Under the pieces are notes generated by a model. That model did not search any database. It saw nothing but the letters and a program-made list of their open reading frames with translations, and was not told the origin of the DNA. The translations under genes and the position numbers were made by a program. DNA of 64,000 nucleotides from Serratia sp. Ag1 (GTDB lineage: Bacteria; Pseudomonadota; Gammaproteobacteria; Enterobacterales; Enterobacteriaceae), in the NCBI RefSeq assembly GCF_000743355.1, contig NZ_JQEI01000004.1:1-64000 (forward strand), written 5' to 3'. Each line of letters opens with the position of its first letter. The first letter of the stretch is position 1. This document shows positions 50,267-58,890 of this stretch, piece by piece.

Positions 50267-51907
50267 TCAATACAGCTTCTGCGGTGGCCCGGCGAACGTC
50301 AACGGCCCAACGCTCTTCATATCCACTTCCACCACTGACGGCCCCGGATAGTTAATCGCCTCTGCCAGCACACCGTTGAACTGCGCAGCATCGCTGACTT
50401 TCCAGGCCTTCAGCCCCATCGCTTCTGCCACTTGGCAAAATGCTGGGGTATGCAAATCGTTATAGTACTGACGCCCGGCGAAATACTTGTCCTGAATGCC
50501 ACGCATCACGCCATAGCCACCGTCGTTCATGATCAGCAGCGTGATATTGGCCTGCTCCTGCGCCATGGTCGCCAGCTCTCCCAATCCCAGCGCCAAACCG
50601 CCATCCCCCACCAGCCCAACCACTTTGCGCTGCGGGTTGGCAATCGCTGTGCCGATCGCCATCGGCAGCCCCATACCGATCGCCCCAGCCAAGGAGTGAA
50701 TGTTGCACAGCGGCGAGATCGCCCGGAACAAGCGGCTGCCCCATACGCTACCGGAGACGGTGATGTCGCGCACCAGCAGGCCATCTGCGGGCAGCGCGGC
50801 GGCAATCGCGTCATTCAGTTTGGCATATTCACCCGATTGCTGGCGCAACGCCGTTTCAGCCTGCTGCACCGCCAAGCTAATCTCGGCATCCCATGCAGCA
50901 TTCACCTTCTCACCAGGGGCTAAACGGGCCGCCAGCGCGCTGAGCAATGCACCACAGTCGCCATTAACCTGCTCGTCCGCCACATAGTTGCGGTTGGCCG
51001 CCGCCGGATCGATATCAATCTGCACCAGCGGGCGCGGCAACGGCAGCGTCCAGGTGCGGGTTTCGTTGCTGCGCAGGCGGGAACCGGCGACCAGCGTCAA
51101 ATCACACTGTTTGAGAATGCCCTCAACGCTCGGTGAGTTGTGGAAAGCGCGCAGGCTGCGCGGGTGGCTGTCTGGCAAAATACCGCGCCCATGGGTGCTG
51201 GACATCACCACCACCCCGGCGTCCGCCAACCGCTTCACCGCATCGCGACACGCTAATGCGCCCCCACCTACCCACAACAAGGGGCGTTTAGCCTGTTTTA
51301 ACCGTTGATAAAGCAGCTCAACCGCCGCTTGATCAGCCACCGGTAGTTCTGGCGGCTGTATCGCTTTCCCTACCAGATTGGCGGGTACCAGGCTGTTCTG
51401 AATATCAATCGGGATCTCTACCGCCACCGGGCCACAAGGCACAGTCTGCGCTTCTTTAATCGCCCGTTGGATCACCGCCACCGCCTGCTCAGGGGAGTTT
51501 ACCCGGTAAGCCTGCTTCGAACAGGCGCGCAGGAAGCCCAACTGATCTTTGGTTTCATGGATAAACCCGGCGTCGGCATCCAGATAGGCCTTTTCTACCT
51601 GGCCGGTGATATGCAGCAACGGCGTATTGGCATTCAACGCTTCAATCATCGCCCCTACTGCGTTACCCGCTCCGGCACCGGTGCTGGTCAGCGCCACGCC
51701 CAAGCCAGAGAAACGCCCGTGGGCGTCTGCCATCGTCACCGCACCAGCCTCACCACGCGCAGGCACAAAGCGGATCGCCCCGCGTTGCCCTACGGCATCG
51801 GCAATCGGCAGATTGTGAATTGAGATGATGCCGTACATTGCGGCCACCTCGTACTGTTCCAGAGTTCGGGCTATCGCCTCACCAACCGTTATTTTTTCGC
51901 TCATCAT
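50267..51907 (-). CDS. ThDP-dependent 2-oxoacid decarboxylase / acetolactate-synthase-like enzyme
   Basis: 546 residues with the three domains of the pyruvate oxidase/decarboxylase family. Pyrimidine domain with catalytic Glu53 (PARGEAGAVTMADAHG), a central domain (LLWVGGGALACRDAV), and the pyrophosphate domain with GDGGLALGLGELATM through NDGGYGV. Probably decarboxylates a 2-oxo acid to an aldehyde, or joins two acyl units; benzoylformate decarboxylase and glyoxylate carboligase belong to the same superfamily. Last gene of the operon, 38 bases after an aldehyde dehydrogenase gene, which makes decarboxylase followed by dehydrogenase the simplest reading. Confidence 0.82.
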   Translation of the reverse strand: MMSEKITVGEAIARTLEQYEVAAMYGIISIHNLPIADAVGQRGAIRFVPARGEAGAVTMADAHGRFSGLGVALTSTGAGAGNAVGAMIEALNANTPLLHITGQVEKAYLDADAGFIHETKDQLGFLRACSKQAYRVNSPEQAVAVIQRAIKEAQTVPCGPVAVEIPIDIQNSLVPANLVGKAIQPPELPVADQAAVELLYQRLKQAKRPLLWVGGGALACRDAVKRLADAGVVVMSSTHGRGILPDSHPRSLRAFHNSPSVEGILKQCDLTLVAGSRLRSNETRTWTLPLPRPLVQIDIDPAAANRNYVADEQVNGDCGALLSALAARLAPGEKVNAAWDAEISLAVQQAETALRQQSGEYAKLNDAIAAALPADGLLVRDITVSGSVWGSRLFRAISPLCNIHSLAGAIGMGLPMAIGTAIANPQRKVVGLVGDGGLALGLGELATMAQEQANITLLIMNDGGYGVMRGIQDKYFAGRQYYNDLHTPAFCQVAEAMGLKAWKVSDAAQFNGVLAEAINYPGPSVVEVDMKSVGPLTFAGPPQKLY

Positions 51908-51945
51908 CTGCCTTCTTAATTGTCTTATGTCGTCGGGATCGCGAG

Positions 51946-53415
51946 TTAATCGCTCCAGCGGTTAGGCTGATTGTTAAGGGCCAGATACAGACTCTTTTGC
52001 TGCATATAAGCCTGAATGCCGTGCAGGCCTTTTTCACGCCCCAGACCACTTTGCTTAAATCCGCCGAACGGCGTAGAAATCGAGAATGTCTTGTAGGTGT
52101 TGATCCACACGGTGCCGGTTTCCAACTGCTCAGCCAACGCCATGGCGCGGGTAAAATCGCGTGTCCAGATCCCGGCGGCCAGCCCATAAACCGAGTCGTT
52201 AGCCTGTTCGATCAACTGTTGCTCATCGTCAAACGGCAGTGCCACCAACACCGGGCCGAAGATCTCTTCCTGGCAGGTGCGCGCACTGTTGCTCAACCCC
52301 TCGATAATGGTCGGCAGGTAATAACTGCCCTGTGCCAGTAGAGGATCGGCTGGCGCTTCGCCGCCCATCACCACCCGGCCCCCTTCCTGCTTCGCCAATG
52401 CCACGTAGTCCGCCACACTCTGCCGGTGTTTTTCATTGATCAGCGGGCCCAGATGCACTCCCGGCTCAAACGGGTTGCCGATACGCAACCCGGCGGTCAA
52501 CTCACATAAACGCGCCAGCAGCGGTTGGTACAGCGAACGGTGGACAAACAGCCGTGACCCGGCAATGCAAGCCTGCCCGGCAGAGCTGAAAATGCCGTAG
52601 CAGATACCGCGCGCCGCCTGTTCCAGATCGGCATCGTCCAGCACGATAGTGGGCGATTTGCCCCCCAGTTCCAGCGAGGTCGGGATCAGTTTTTCGGCGG
52701 CGATATGCGCCAAATGGCGACCGGTGCTGGTGCCACCGGTAAAGGAGATCTTTTTCACCAATGGATGGCGTGCCAACGCCTCACCGATCACCGATCCTTT
52801 GCCCGGCAGCACGCTAAGCAAGCCAGCAGGCAACCCGGCCTGCTCAAACAGTTCCGCCAGCTTCAGCGCCATCAGCGGCGTCGCTTCCGCCGGTTTGAGG
52901 ATCACCGCGTTACCCGCCGCCAGTGCGGGGGCCACTTTCTGCATTTCACTGGCAATGGGCGAGTTCCACGGGGTGATCGCCGCGATCACCCCCAGCGGCT
53001 GATACTGGCTCAGCGTCATCACATCGCGGTTGCGCTGGGTGGGGAGTTCCCCTTCCAGCACTTCGCAGGCCGCCGCAAAATAGCGGGCGGTCGCGGCGGC
53101 ACTCATCACCAGGCCACGGGTTTCCTCCAGCGGTTTGCCGTTGTCGCGGGTTTGCAGTTGCGCCAGTTCATCTACCTGCGCGGTAATCAAATCGCTGACG
53201 CGATGCAGGATCGCCGCACGCTGATGCGGCACCAAACCACGCCAGGCCGGATCGCGCCAAGCACGTTCGGCAGCGCCTACCGCCTCATTAACGTCTTCGA
53301 CGTTAGCCGCGTGCAAGCGGGCGTTGCTGCTGCCATCAGCCGGAAAAACCGAGCTCATGACCTCGCCACGCCCTTCACACCAGCGCCCAGCAAGGAAAAT
53401 CTTTAACGTTTCCAT
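51946..53415 (-). CDS. NAD(P)-dependent aldehyde dehydrogenase
   Basis: 489 residues, complete. Oxyanion Asn151 (ITPWNSPIASE), general base Glu249 (SLELGGKSPTIVL), nucleophile Cys283 (FSSAGQACIAGSRLF) and cofactor loop FTGGTSTG are all present. It should oxidise an aldehyde from the pathway to an acid, perhaps the product of the neighbouring ThDP enzyme. Specificity cannot be read from the sequence. Gap to the upstream gene 16 bases. Confidence 0.9.
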   Translation of the reverse strand: METLKIFLAGRWCEGRGEVMSSVFPADGSSNARLHAANVEDVNEAVGAAERAWRDPAWRGLVPHQRAAILHRVSDLITAQVDELAQLQTRDNGKPLEETRGLVMSAAATARYFAAACEVLEGELPTQRNRDVMTLSQYQPLGVIAAITPWNSPIASEMQKVAPALAAGNAVILKPAEATPLMALKLAELFEQAGLPAGLLSVLPGKGSVIGEALARHPLVKKISFTGGTSTGRHLAHIAAEKLIPTSLELGGKSPTIVLDDADLEQAARGICYGIFSSAGQACIAGSRLFVHRSLYQPLLARLCELTAGLRIGNPFEPGVHLGPLINEKHRQSVADYVALAKQEGGRVVMGGEAPADPLLAQGSYYLPTIIEGLSNSARTCQEEIFGPVLVALPFDDEQQLIEQANDSVYGLAAGIWTRDFTRAMALAEQLETGTVWINTYKTFSISTPFGGFKQSGLGREKGLHGIQAYMQQKSLYLALNNQPNRWSD

Positions 53416-53431
53416 TTAATACTCCTGCCAT

Positions 53432-54226
53432 TCAGGCAATAAAACCGCCATCCACCAGACTGCGGCAGGCTTGCACCGCGCTCAGTGCTGCCAGTGTCGA
53501 GGTTTTTGGGTTACTCGCCAGCGGGTTACCGCACAGTTCAATCTGGAATTCACCAAACTGACCGCACACCTGTAAGCGATGGGTATTACGCTGGGTATGG
53601 GGATCCACCTGCAGACGCACCCGTGTGGCATCCATCCCCAGGCCGTGCAAGGCAATGGTGGCCGCCACGTTGGCGTTGGCCGGGAACATCTGCGCCGCCT
53701 CGCGCGCCGATCCTTCAAAGAACACCCGCGCTTCGCTGACGGCATTCAGGTCGATCAACTTCTCCGCCATACTGCCACGCCAACTGGCGGGGCTTTTGCT
53801 GGATTGATAGGTGACGCTCTCCAGCCCGCCTTCGCGCGCCGAGGCTAATCCGTCCATGCCTGCCACGGCACCAGACAGCACGATCAAGCGCCCGTTAAAA
53901 CGCGCACAGGCTTGTTGCAGGCGCTGTTGCAACGCGGCATCCGCCAGTGCTCCGGTAGAGATGACCGCCAAGCGCCAACCACGCTTGACGATCGCTTCGC
54001 CAAATTCAGCCACCGCCTGCTGGCTGGCACATTCCAGCACCAAATCGGGCTGCTCGCTGCATTGTTCAGGATGCGTCAGCGCCTGTACTCGCCCGGTAAA
54101 AGCTGTTTGGATCTCAGCGTGATATTTTTCACGAGCGACGATCCACCCAAGACCGACGCCTTCCGGCAGGCGCGCCAACACCTCTTTCGCCATCGCGCCG
54201 TAGCCAATCATCATGATCTTTTTCAT
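53432..54226 (-). CDS. Aspartate-dehydrogenase-family oxidoreductase (NadX-like)
   Basis: 264 residues. Rossmann loop MIGYGAMAKEV at the N-terminus, LSGAVAGMDGLASAREGG in the middle, and the family motif NANVAATIALHGLGMDATRV with its His, then NPLASNPKTSTLAALSA. Known members convert L-aspartate to iminoaspartate or oxaloacetate with NAD(P). Free-standing nadX in NAD synthesis would sit with nadA/nadC; here it is in an aromatic operon, so it may act on aspartate released from a conjugate or on another amine or imine. Gap to the SDR upstream 14 bases. Confidence 0.82.
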   Translation of the reverse strand: MKKIMMIGYGAMAKEVLARLPEGVGLGWIVAREKYHAEIQTAFTGRVQALTHPEQCSEQPDLVLECASQQAVAEFGEAIVKRGWRLAVISTGALADAALQQRLQQACARFNGRLIVLSGAVAGMDGLASAREGGLESVTYQSSKSPASWRGSMAEKLIDLNAVSEARVFFEGSAREAAQMFPANANVAATIALHGLGMDATRVRLQVDPHTQRNTHRLQVCGQFGEFQIELCGNPLASNPKTSTLAALSAVQACRSLVDGGFIA

Positions 54227-54240
54227 TTTTTCAGCCCTGA

Positions 54241-55035
54241 TTACAGATGGCGACTAAAGCCGCCGGACACGTCCAGCGCCGCACCCGTGGTGAATGACGC
54301 CATCGGCGAAGCCAGGAATAACAACGCTCGCGCTGGCTCCTGCGGTTTACCCAAGCGGCCTAACGGGATGCCGCGCCGTGCCGCAATCGCTGCCGTCCAC
54401 TGCTCCCAGTTTTGTTCTTTGTCCTGCCGCTCGGCAAAACGCCGCCGCCACTGGCCAGACTCCACCATGCCCAGCAGGATGGAATTAACGCGGATACCTT
54501 TGCCCACCAGCTCTTTCGACAGCGTTAACGTCATATTGAGCAAGGCGGCGCGGGCGGCAGAAGTGGCGATCATGTGTTCTTCCGGCTGCAACGCCAGCAA
54601 CGAGTTAACACAGGTGATGGAGGCGATATTTGAACGTTCCAGCGCCGGTAAAAAGGCTTGCACCGGGTTGATCACGCCAAACAGTTTCAGCTCGGCCTCA
54701 TGTAACCAGGCGTCACGCGGAGTTTGGTCAAAATGGGCGACAAAACCCTGCCCGGCGTTGTTGATCAACATATCCACGCCACCAAAACGGTGGCTGACCT
54801 GCTGGGCAAACTGTGCCACCTGTTCTGCATCCAGCACATCGCAGCACAGCGCCAGGATCTCCGCCTGCGGGAACTCTTCACGCAGGCTGGCCTCGGCGCT
54901 GGCCAGTTTGTCCGGGTTGCGGCCACAGAAGGCCACTTTCGCTCCTTCCACCAGCAGCAAACGCAGGGTTTCAAAACCGATGCCTGAAGAACCGCCGGTG
55001 ACCACCGCTACCCGCTGTTCAATCTGAAAGTTCAT
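54241..55035 (-). CDS. SDR-fold protein lacking the canonical Tyr-Lys catalytic pair
   Basis: 264 residues. The cofactor site is intact: TGGSSGIG at 13-20, CDVLD near 65 and NNAG at 92-95. Ser145 (CVNSLLAL) is present, but the YxxxK motif aligned 13 residues later reads T158-S-A-A-R162, so Tyr is Thr and Lys is Arg. It may not be an ordinary dehydrogenase; a reductase with other acid residues, a lyase or a non-catalytic subunit are possible. The start overlaps the hydrolase stop by four bases (ATGA). Confidence 0.85.
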   Translation of the reverse strand: MNFQIEQRVAVVTGGSSGIGFETLRLLLVEGAKVAFCGRNPDKLASAEASLREEFPQAEILALCCDVLDAEQVAQFAQQVSHRFGGVDMLINNAGQGFVAHFDQTPRDAWLHEAELKLFGVINPVQAFLPALERSNIASITCVNSLLALQPEEHMIATSAARAALLNMTLTLSKELVGKGIRVNSILLGMVESGQWRRRFAERQDKEQNWEQWTAAIAARRGIPLGRLGKPQEPARALLFLASPMASFTTGAALDVSGGFSRHL

Positions 55036-55850
55036 GGTTGGATTACTCCCGTAAAATCCTGCACATAGCGGTTGAATTGCTCTGGTGCATCGAGATAACT
55101 GGCATGCCCGGCAGCGTCGATCGGGCGAAACTGGGCATCCTGTTGTTGCGCCAATGCTTCAGCCCCTTCTGGTGGCGTGATGCGATCTTCACGCCCACAC
55201 CACACCTGTAGCGGGCCGTGGTAATGGCGCAGGTAGCGGCTGATATCGTCATTCGCCAACATCCAGGCAGCACTGAGAAAACCCGCCGGGTTAAGCTGCT
55301 GCATGCCACTGCGTACCCAGGCGATATCCAACGGATCGGCACCATCACGCAGCAAGGCCGCTGCACGCTGTTCACCGTAGCCCTGCGGGCCGAGCGTTTC
55401 GATCATCTGCTTGCGCTGCCCATACACCTGCTGGCGTTTTTCCGCTGCTGCGCTGGCATAGCCTTGTGCAGGGTCTGCCAGCACCAGCCCACTCAGCCCA
55501 CTGGGATAAGCGGCTGCATAAGCACTGCCGATCAGCGCCCCAAGCGAATGCCCGACAATCAGCGGCTGCTCTAATTCCAGTTCAGCGATCAGCGCCGCCA
55601 GCGCTTGGGCATAACCGCTGGCCTTTGACTCCGCCAGCGGCAATGCCGCACTGCCGCCATAGCCTGGCGCGTCCCAGGCAATCAGGCGATGGCCGTTGGT
55701 TAACGCTCCATCGCCAAACTGCTTCACCCAGGACGCAGAACCGGAACTGATACCATGCAGCAGTACCACTGCCCGGCCATGCCCGGCTTCGCGCCAACCC
55801 AGCCAAAAGCCACTACAATCTTCCTGCTGGCGTTCCGGTAACGCGTTCAT
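55032..55850 (-). CDS. Alpha/beta hydrolase, probable meta-cleavage C-C hydrolase
   Basis: 272 residues from the ATG at 55848-55850, which overlaps the cupin stop (ATGA); the frame runs 27 codons further upstream inside the cupin gene. Oxyanion-loop HG at 32-33, nucleophile Ser102 in VGHSLGAL, Asp222 (WCGREDRITPP) and His249 (DAAGHASYLDAP) form a complete triad. Next to an extradiol dioxygenase, such enzymes usually split the ring-cleavage product. An esterase role cannot be excluded. Confidence 0.85.
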   Translation of the reverse strand: MNALPERQQEDCSGFWLGWREAGHGRAVVLLHGISSGSASWVKQFGDGALTNGHRLIAWDAPGYGGSAALPLAESKASGYAQALAALIAELELEQPLIVGHSLGALIGSAYAAAYPSGLSGLVLADPAQGYASAAAEKRQQVYGQRKQMIETLGPQGYGEQRAAALLRDGADPLDIAWVRSGMQQLNPAGFLSAAWMLANDDISRYLRHYHGPLQVWCGREDRITPPEGAEALAQQQDAQFRPIDAAGHASYLDAPEQFNRYVQDFTGVIQP

Positions 55851-56374
55851 CAGTAACGTTTCACCTTTGACAGTGGATGATCCGCCGGGTAGGTCGGGGT
55901 TTCCGGCTTGGAGGTGCCGAGCATCACGCACATCAGCGCTTCTTCTTCACCGTGATTAAACAGGCCACGATAAACGCCTGCAGGCACTGAAATCAGGTCG
56001 CGCTCTTTCAGCTTGGTTTCGTAGTACTCTTCACCATCCTGAATCATCAGCGTAATGCTGCCTCTGAGCATAAAAAACACTTCTTCCACATCGTCATGCA
56101 GGTGCAGTGGCCCTTCGCATTTGGACGGCAACACCATAGTGGAGAAGGTAAAATGCTCTGCCGGCACGGTGTTGGTGTCGCTGACCACGCCGGTCGCACC
56201 AGTACCGATATAGCGCATCTGCGCACGGCGGTACTTTGGATCGTAATCAGCCTGGAATTTCAGCGCATTCCAGTCATATTTACGGCCTTCAAACCGGGCA
56301 ATGCGTGACTCCACCCACTGCGCCATCGACAGATCTTGCGGCTTGATGCCAGTTTGATTATCAACTTGAGACAT
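55850..56374 (-). CDS. Cupin-domain protein
   Basis: 174 residues with a single cupin barrel from about residue 75 to 150. Motif 1 is GPLHLHDDVEEVFFMLRG, giving His91, His93 and Glu97 or Glu98. Motif 2 reads PAGVYRGLFN, with Arg136 where the fourth metal ligand, His, is expected. It could be a dioxygenase, an isomerase or a sensor of a pathway compound; nothing in the sequence decides. Starts 18 bases after the transporter stop. Confidence 0.82.
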   Translation of the reverse strand: MSQVDNQTGIKPQDLSMAQWVESRIARFEGRKYDWNALKFQADYDPKYRRAQMRYIGTGATGVVSDTNTVPAEHFTFSTMVLPSKCEGPLHLHDDVEEVFFMLRGSITLMIQDGEEYYETKLKERDLISVPAGVYRGLFNHGEEEALMCVMLGTSKPETPTYPADHPLSKVKRY

Positions 56375-56392
56375 GTTGTTTCTCCTTCGTTG

Positions 56393-57655
56393 TCAATATT
56401 TCTTCAGCAGTGGCAGCAGAATGGTGCTGCCGACCAAGGCCATTACCACCAGGAACAGCAGGCCGTTATCCATGTTGCCGGTGGCGGCGATCAGCGCGCC
56501 CATCACCACCGGAGCCAATGCCCCGGAAAAATTACCTAATCCGTTAAAAATGCCGCCTGCAGTGGCACTGACCCGGCTGCTGGTGGCCTTCGCCAACAGG
56601 GCGAAAATATTCGGCGCACCGGCCCCCCACATAAAGGTGCTGAACGACATGGCAGCGATCACGCTGTAGGTGCCTTGCAGGTGCAGTACCACTGCCAACC
56701 CTAGCCCAGCGCCGCACAGCGAGATAAAGCAGGCCAAAGCGCGGCGATCCAGTTTGTCTGAAAGCCAGGCCCCCACCACCTCCCCCAGCAGCATGGCGAT
56801 AAACGGCAGTGATGACAGGTAACCGGCATGCTCCAGATGGATCCCTTTGCCTTTGATCAGGTAGCTGGGTAGCCAGCCGTTCATGCCCCACAGGTAGGTC
56901 AGAAACGCGATGTTAAACAGGCAGATCATCCAGAAATGCGGAGTTCGAAACAGTTCATAACGCAGCTGTTTGCGTTCGGCACTGCTCGGTTGCGCAACGG
57001 CGCTTTTCGCCGAGCGTGAAACGTTCAGATGACGTAAACCGAACATCACCAGCAGCATCACCGGCAAGGTGAGAAATGCCATAAAGAAGAAGGTGGTTCG
57101 CCAGTCAAAATGGCTAAGAATGAACAGCGTTACCGGGAAGCCCAGCGCCGCGCCGATCGGCGTTCCCAGCAGCCACATCATGGTGGCACGCGCTTGCAGG
57201 CGCTGTGGGAAAGCATGGCGGACAATCGCATAAGCAATCGCTATCAACGGCCCTTCGGCGATGCCGAGCATAATACGCAGGGTCATCATGGTGTGATAAG
57301 AGCGCGCCATGCCCATCATCACCATCAATATGCCCCACACCACCATCATGCCGAACAGCATCTTGACCGGGTTCAGCCGATCGCCAATGCCGCTTAACAG
57401 CATTGAAGAGAAGCCGTACGAGAACAAAAAGGCACTCATCAAGAGCCCAAGCCGCGTGGGATCAAAACCAATCCCCATCGCCTCCTGAAATGCACTATCG
57501 GAAAACAGCGCCGCAATACTGATCTTGTCGAAAAACGCCAATAAAACGCAGGCAAACAGGGCCGCCGGTACTGACCAGCGCACCCGATCCTGCGGGTTTT
57601 CGGCAACAGCATCCCCCGCCTGGCTGCTGCAGGCGTCGATTTCTTGCGTAGTCAT
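56393..57655 (-). CDS. MFS transporter, probable aromatic-acid uptake
   Basis: 420 residues with about twelve hydrophobic segments and a hydrophilic central loop (about residues 205-225). The loop after TM2 has GDRLNPVKMLFGMMVVWG, a variant of the MFS GDRxGRR motif, and the segment GIAEGPLIAIAYAIVRHAFP fits the anion:cation symporter group that takes up organic anions including aromatic acids. Inside a catabolic operon it most likely imports the substrate or a conjugate of it. Confidence 0.85.
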   Translation of the reverse strand: MTTQEIDACSSQAGDAVAENPQDRVRWSVPAALFACVLLAFFDKISIAALFSDSAFQEAMGIGFDPTRLGLLMSAFLFSYGFSSMLLSGIGDRLNPVKMLFGMMVVWGILMVMMGMARSYHTMMTLRIMLGIAEGPLIAIAYAIVRHAFPQRLQARATMMWLLGTPIGAALGFPVTLFILSHFDWRTTFFFMAFLTLPVMLLVMFGLRHLNVSRSAKSAVAQPSSAERKQLRYELFRTPHFWMICLFNIAFLTYLWGMNGWLPSYLIKGKGIHLEHAGYLSSLPFIAMLLGEVVGAWLSDKLDRRALACFISLCGAGLGLAVVLHLQGTYSVIAAMSFSTFMWGAGAPNIFALLAKATSSRVSATAGGIFNGLGNFSGALAPVVMGALIAATGNMDNGLLFLVVMALVGSTILLPLLKKY

Positions 57656-57678
57656 AAAACGCTTCCTTAGGTCAGGCG

Positions 57679-58890
57679 TTATTTCAGCGCCATCAGAGAA
57701 AACTCCACATCCGCCAATTGCTGCGGATCCAGTACCCGGCCAGTGGCCAGCCAGCGTTTGCCCAACTTGATGGTGCGTGCATCATTAAACGCCACCATCT
57801 GTACCAATTGCCGATCGGCATTCAGGGTGAAAAACACCTGCGATTGTGGCGTGCGGCGTACCACGTGATGTACTCCGTCAGCCGGGACGCCGAGGATCTG
57901 GATATTGGCGTCGTATTGATCCGACCATAACCAAGCCACATCATCGTAAGGGGCGGCAAAAGCATCCAACATCGCACAGGCGGTGCTGATAGCCTGATTC
58001 TGGGCATAAGCCCAGGATTGCAGGCAGAGGCCAAGCGTAGGGTGGCGCGCTACGTCACCAGCAGCGAAAATGGCCGGGTGGCTGGTGCGCCCCTGCCCAT
58101 CCACCACAATACCCGCCTCCACCCGCAGCCCGGCGCGATGTGCCAGTTCCAGGTTCAGTTCAACGCCAATCCCCACCACCACCAGATCAAACGGCTGCGC
58201 GTCACTGATGTCGCTGCCGATCCAAGGTTTGCCCTGATGATCTTCGAGCAGGATATCGCCGCAGCCACACAGCACGGTGACACCATGCTGCTGATGCAAC
58301 TCCAGCAATGCCTGCGAAACATCGGCCCCGACGCTACGCATGCACAGCGCTGGCTGGCGCTCAAATACCGTGACCTCAGTGCCGAGCTTGCGCGCCGACG
58401 CGGCGATCTCCAGCCCAATCCAGCCGCCACCAACAATCGCCAACTTTTTGCATTGCTGTAATCCTTGGCGTAACCGCGCGGCGTCATCCCAGGAACGCAA
58501 GGTCATTACCTGTGGATGATTGGCCCAAGCGGCACCGGGTAAGCGTGGCCGCCCGCCAGTGGCGATCAGCAGTTGATCAAACTGCAATTGTGCACCGTTG
58601 CTCAGCGTGACGATCTGCCGTTGGCTGTCGATCGCTTCGGCACGCAGTGGGCGATGCCAGTCGATATTCAACCCGGCAACCACTTCTTCGCTGAACAGGC
58701 GGCTAAGCGGAGCCTCGCCATCCAGTAATGCGGCTTTAGACAGCGGCGGACGTTCGTAAAAGTCGTAAGACTCATCACTCACCACCGTCAGCTTGCCGCC
58801 GTAGCCGCGATCGCGCAGTGTCTTGGCTGCCCAACCGCCAGCCTGACCACCGCCGATAATCACAATCCCCGCATCGGTTAGCTGGCTCAT
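57679..58890 (-). CDS. FAD-dependent ferredoxin reductase of the Rieske oxygenase
   Basis: 403 residues, BphA4/HcaD-like. FAD loop IVIIGGGQAGGWAAKTL at 9-25, second dinucleotide loop LAIVGGGWIGLEIAASA near 150-166 for NADH, and FAAGDVARHPTLG near 270. It passes electrons from NADH to the Rieske ferredoxin encoded at 62898-63215. Its start overlaps the dioxygenase stop by four bases (ATGA). Confidence 0.9.
   Translation of the reverse strand: MSQLTDAGIVIIGGGQAGGWAAKTLRDRGYGGKLTVVSDESYDFYERPPLSKAALLDGEAPLSRLFSEEVVAGLNIDWHRPLRAEAIDSQRQIVTLSNGAQLQFDQLLIATGGRPRLPGAAWANHPQVMTLRSWDDAARLRQGLQQCKKLAIVGGGWIGLEIAASARKLGTEVTVFERQPALCMRSVGADVSQALLELHQQHGVTVLCGCGDILLEDHQGKPWIGSDISDAQPFDLVVVGIGVELNLELAHRAGLRVEAGIVVDGQGRTSHPAIFAAGDVARHPTLGLCLQSWAYAQNQAISTACAMLDAFAAPYDDVAWLWSDQYDANIQILGVPADGVHHVVRRTPQSQVFFTLNADRQLVQMVAFNDARTIKLGKRWLATGRVLDPQQLADVEFSLMALK

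Noticed and set aside
53912-55027. 371-codon plus-strand frame in the catabolic cluster
   Set aside because: Antisense to the SDR and the AspDH-like gene, which have clear motifs; Ser/Arg-rich composition typical of a shadow frame.
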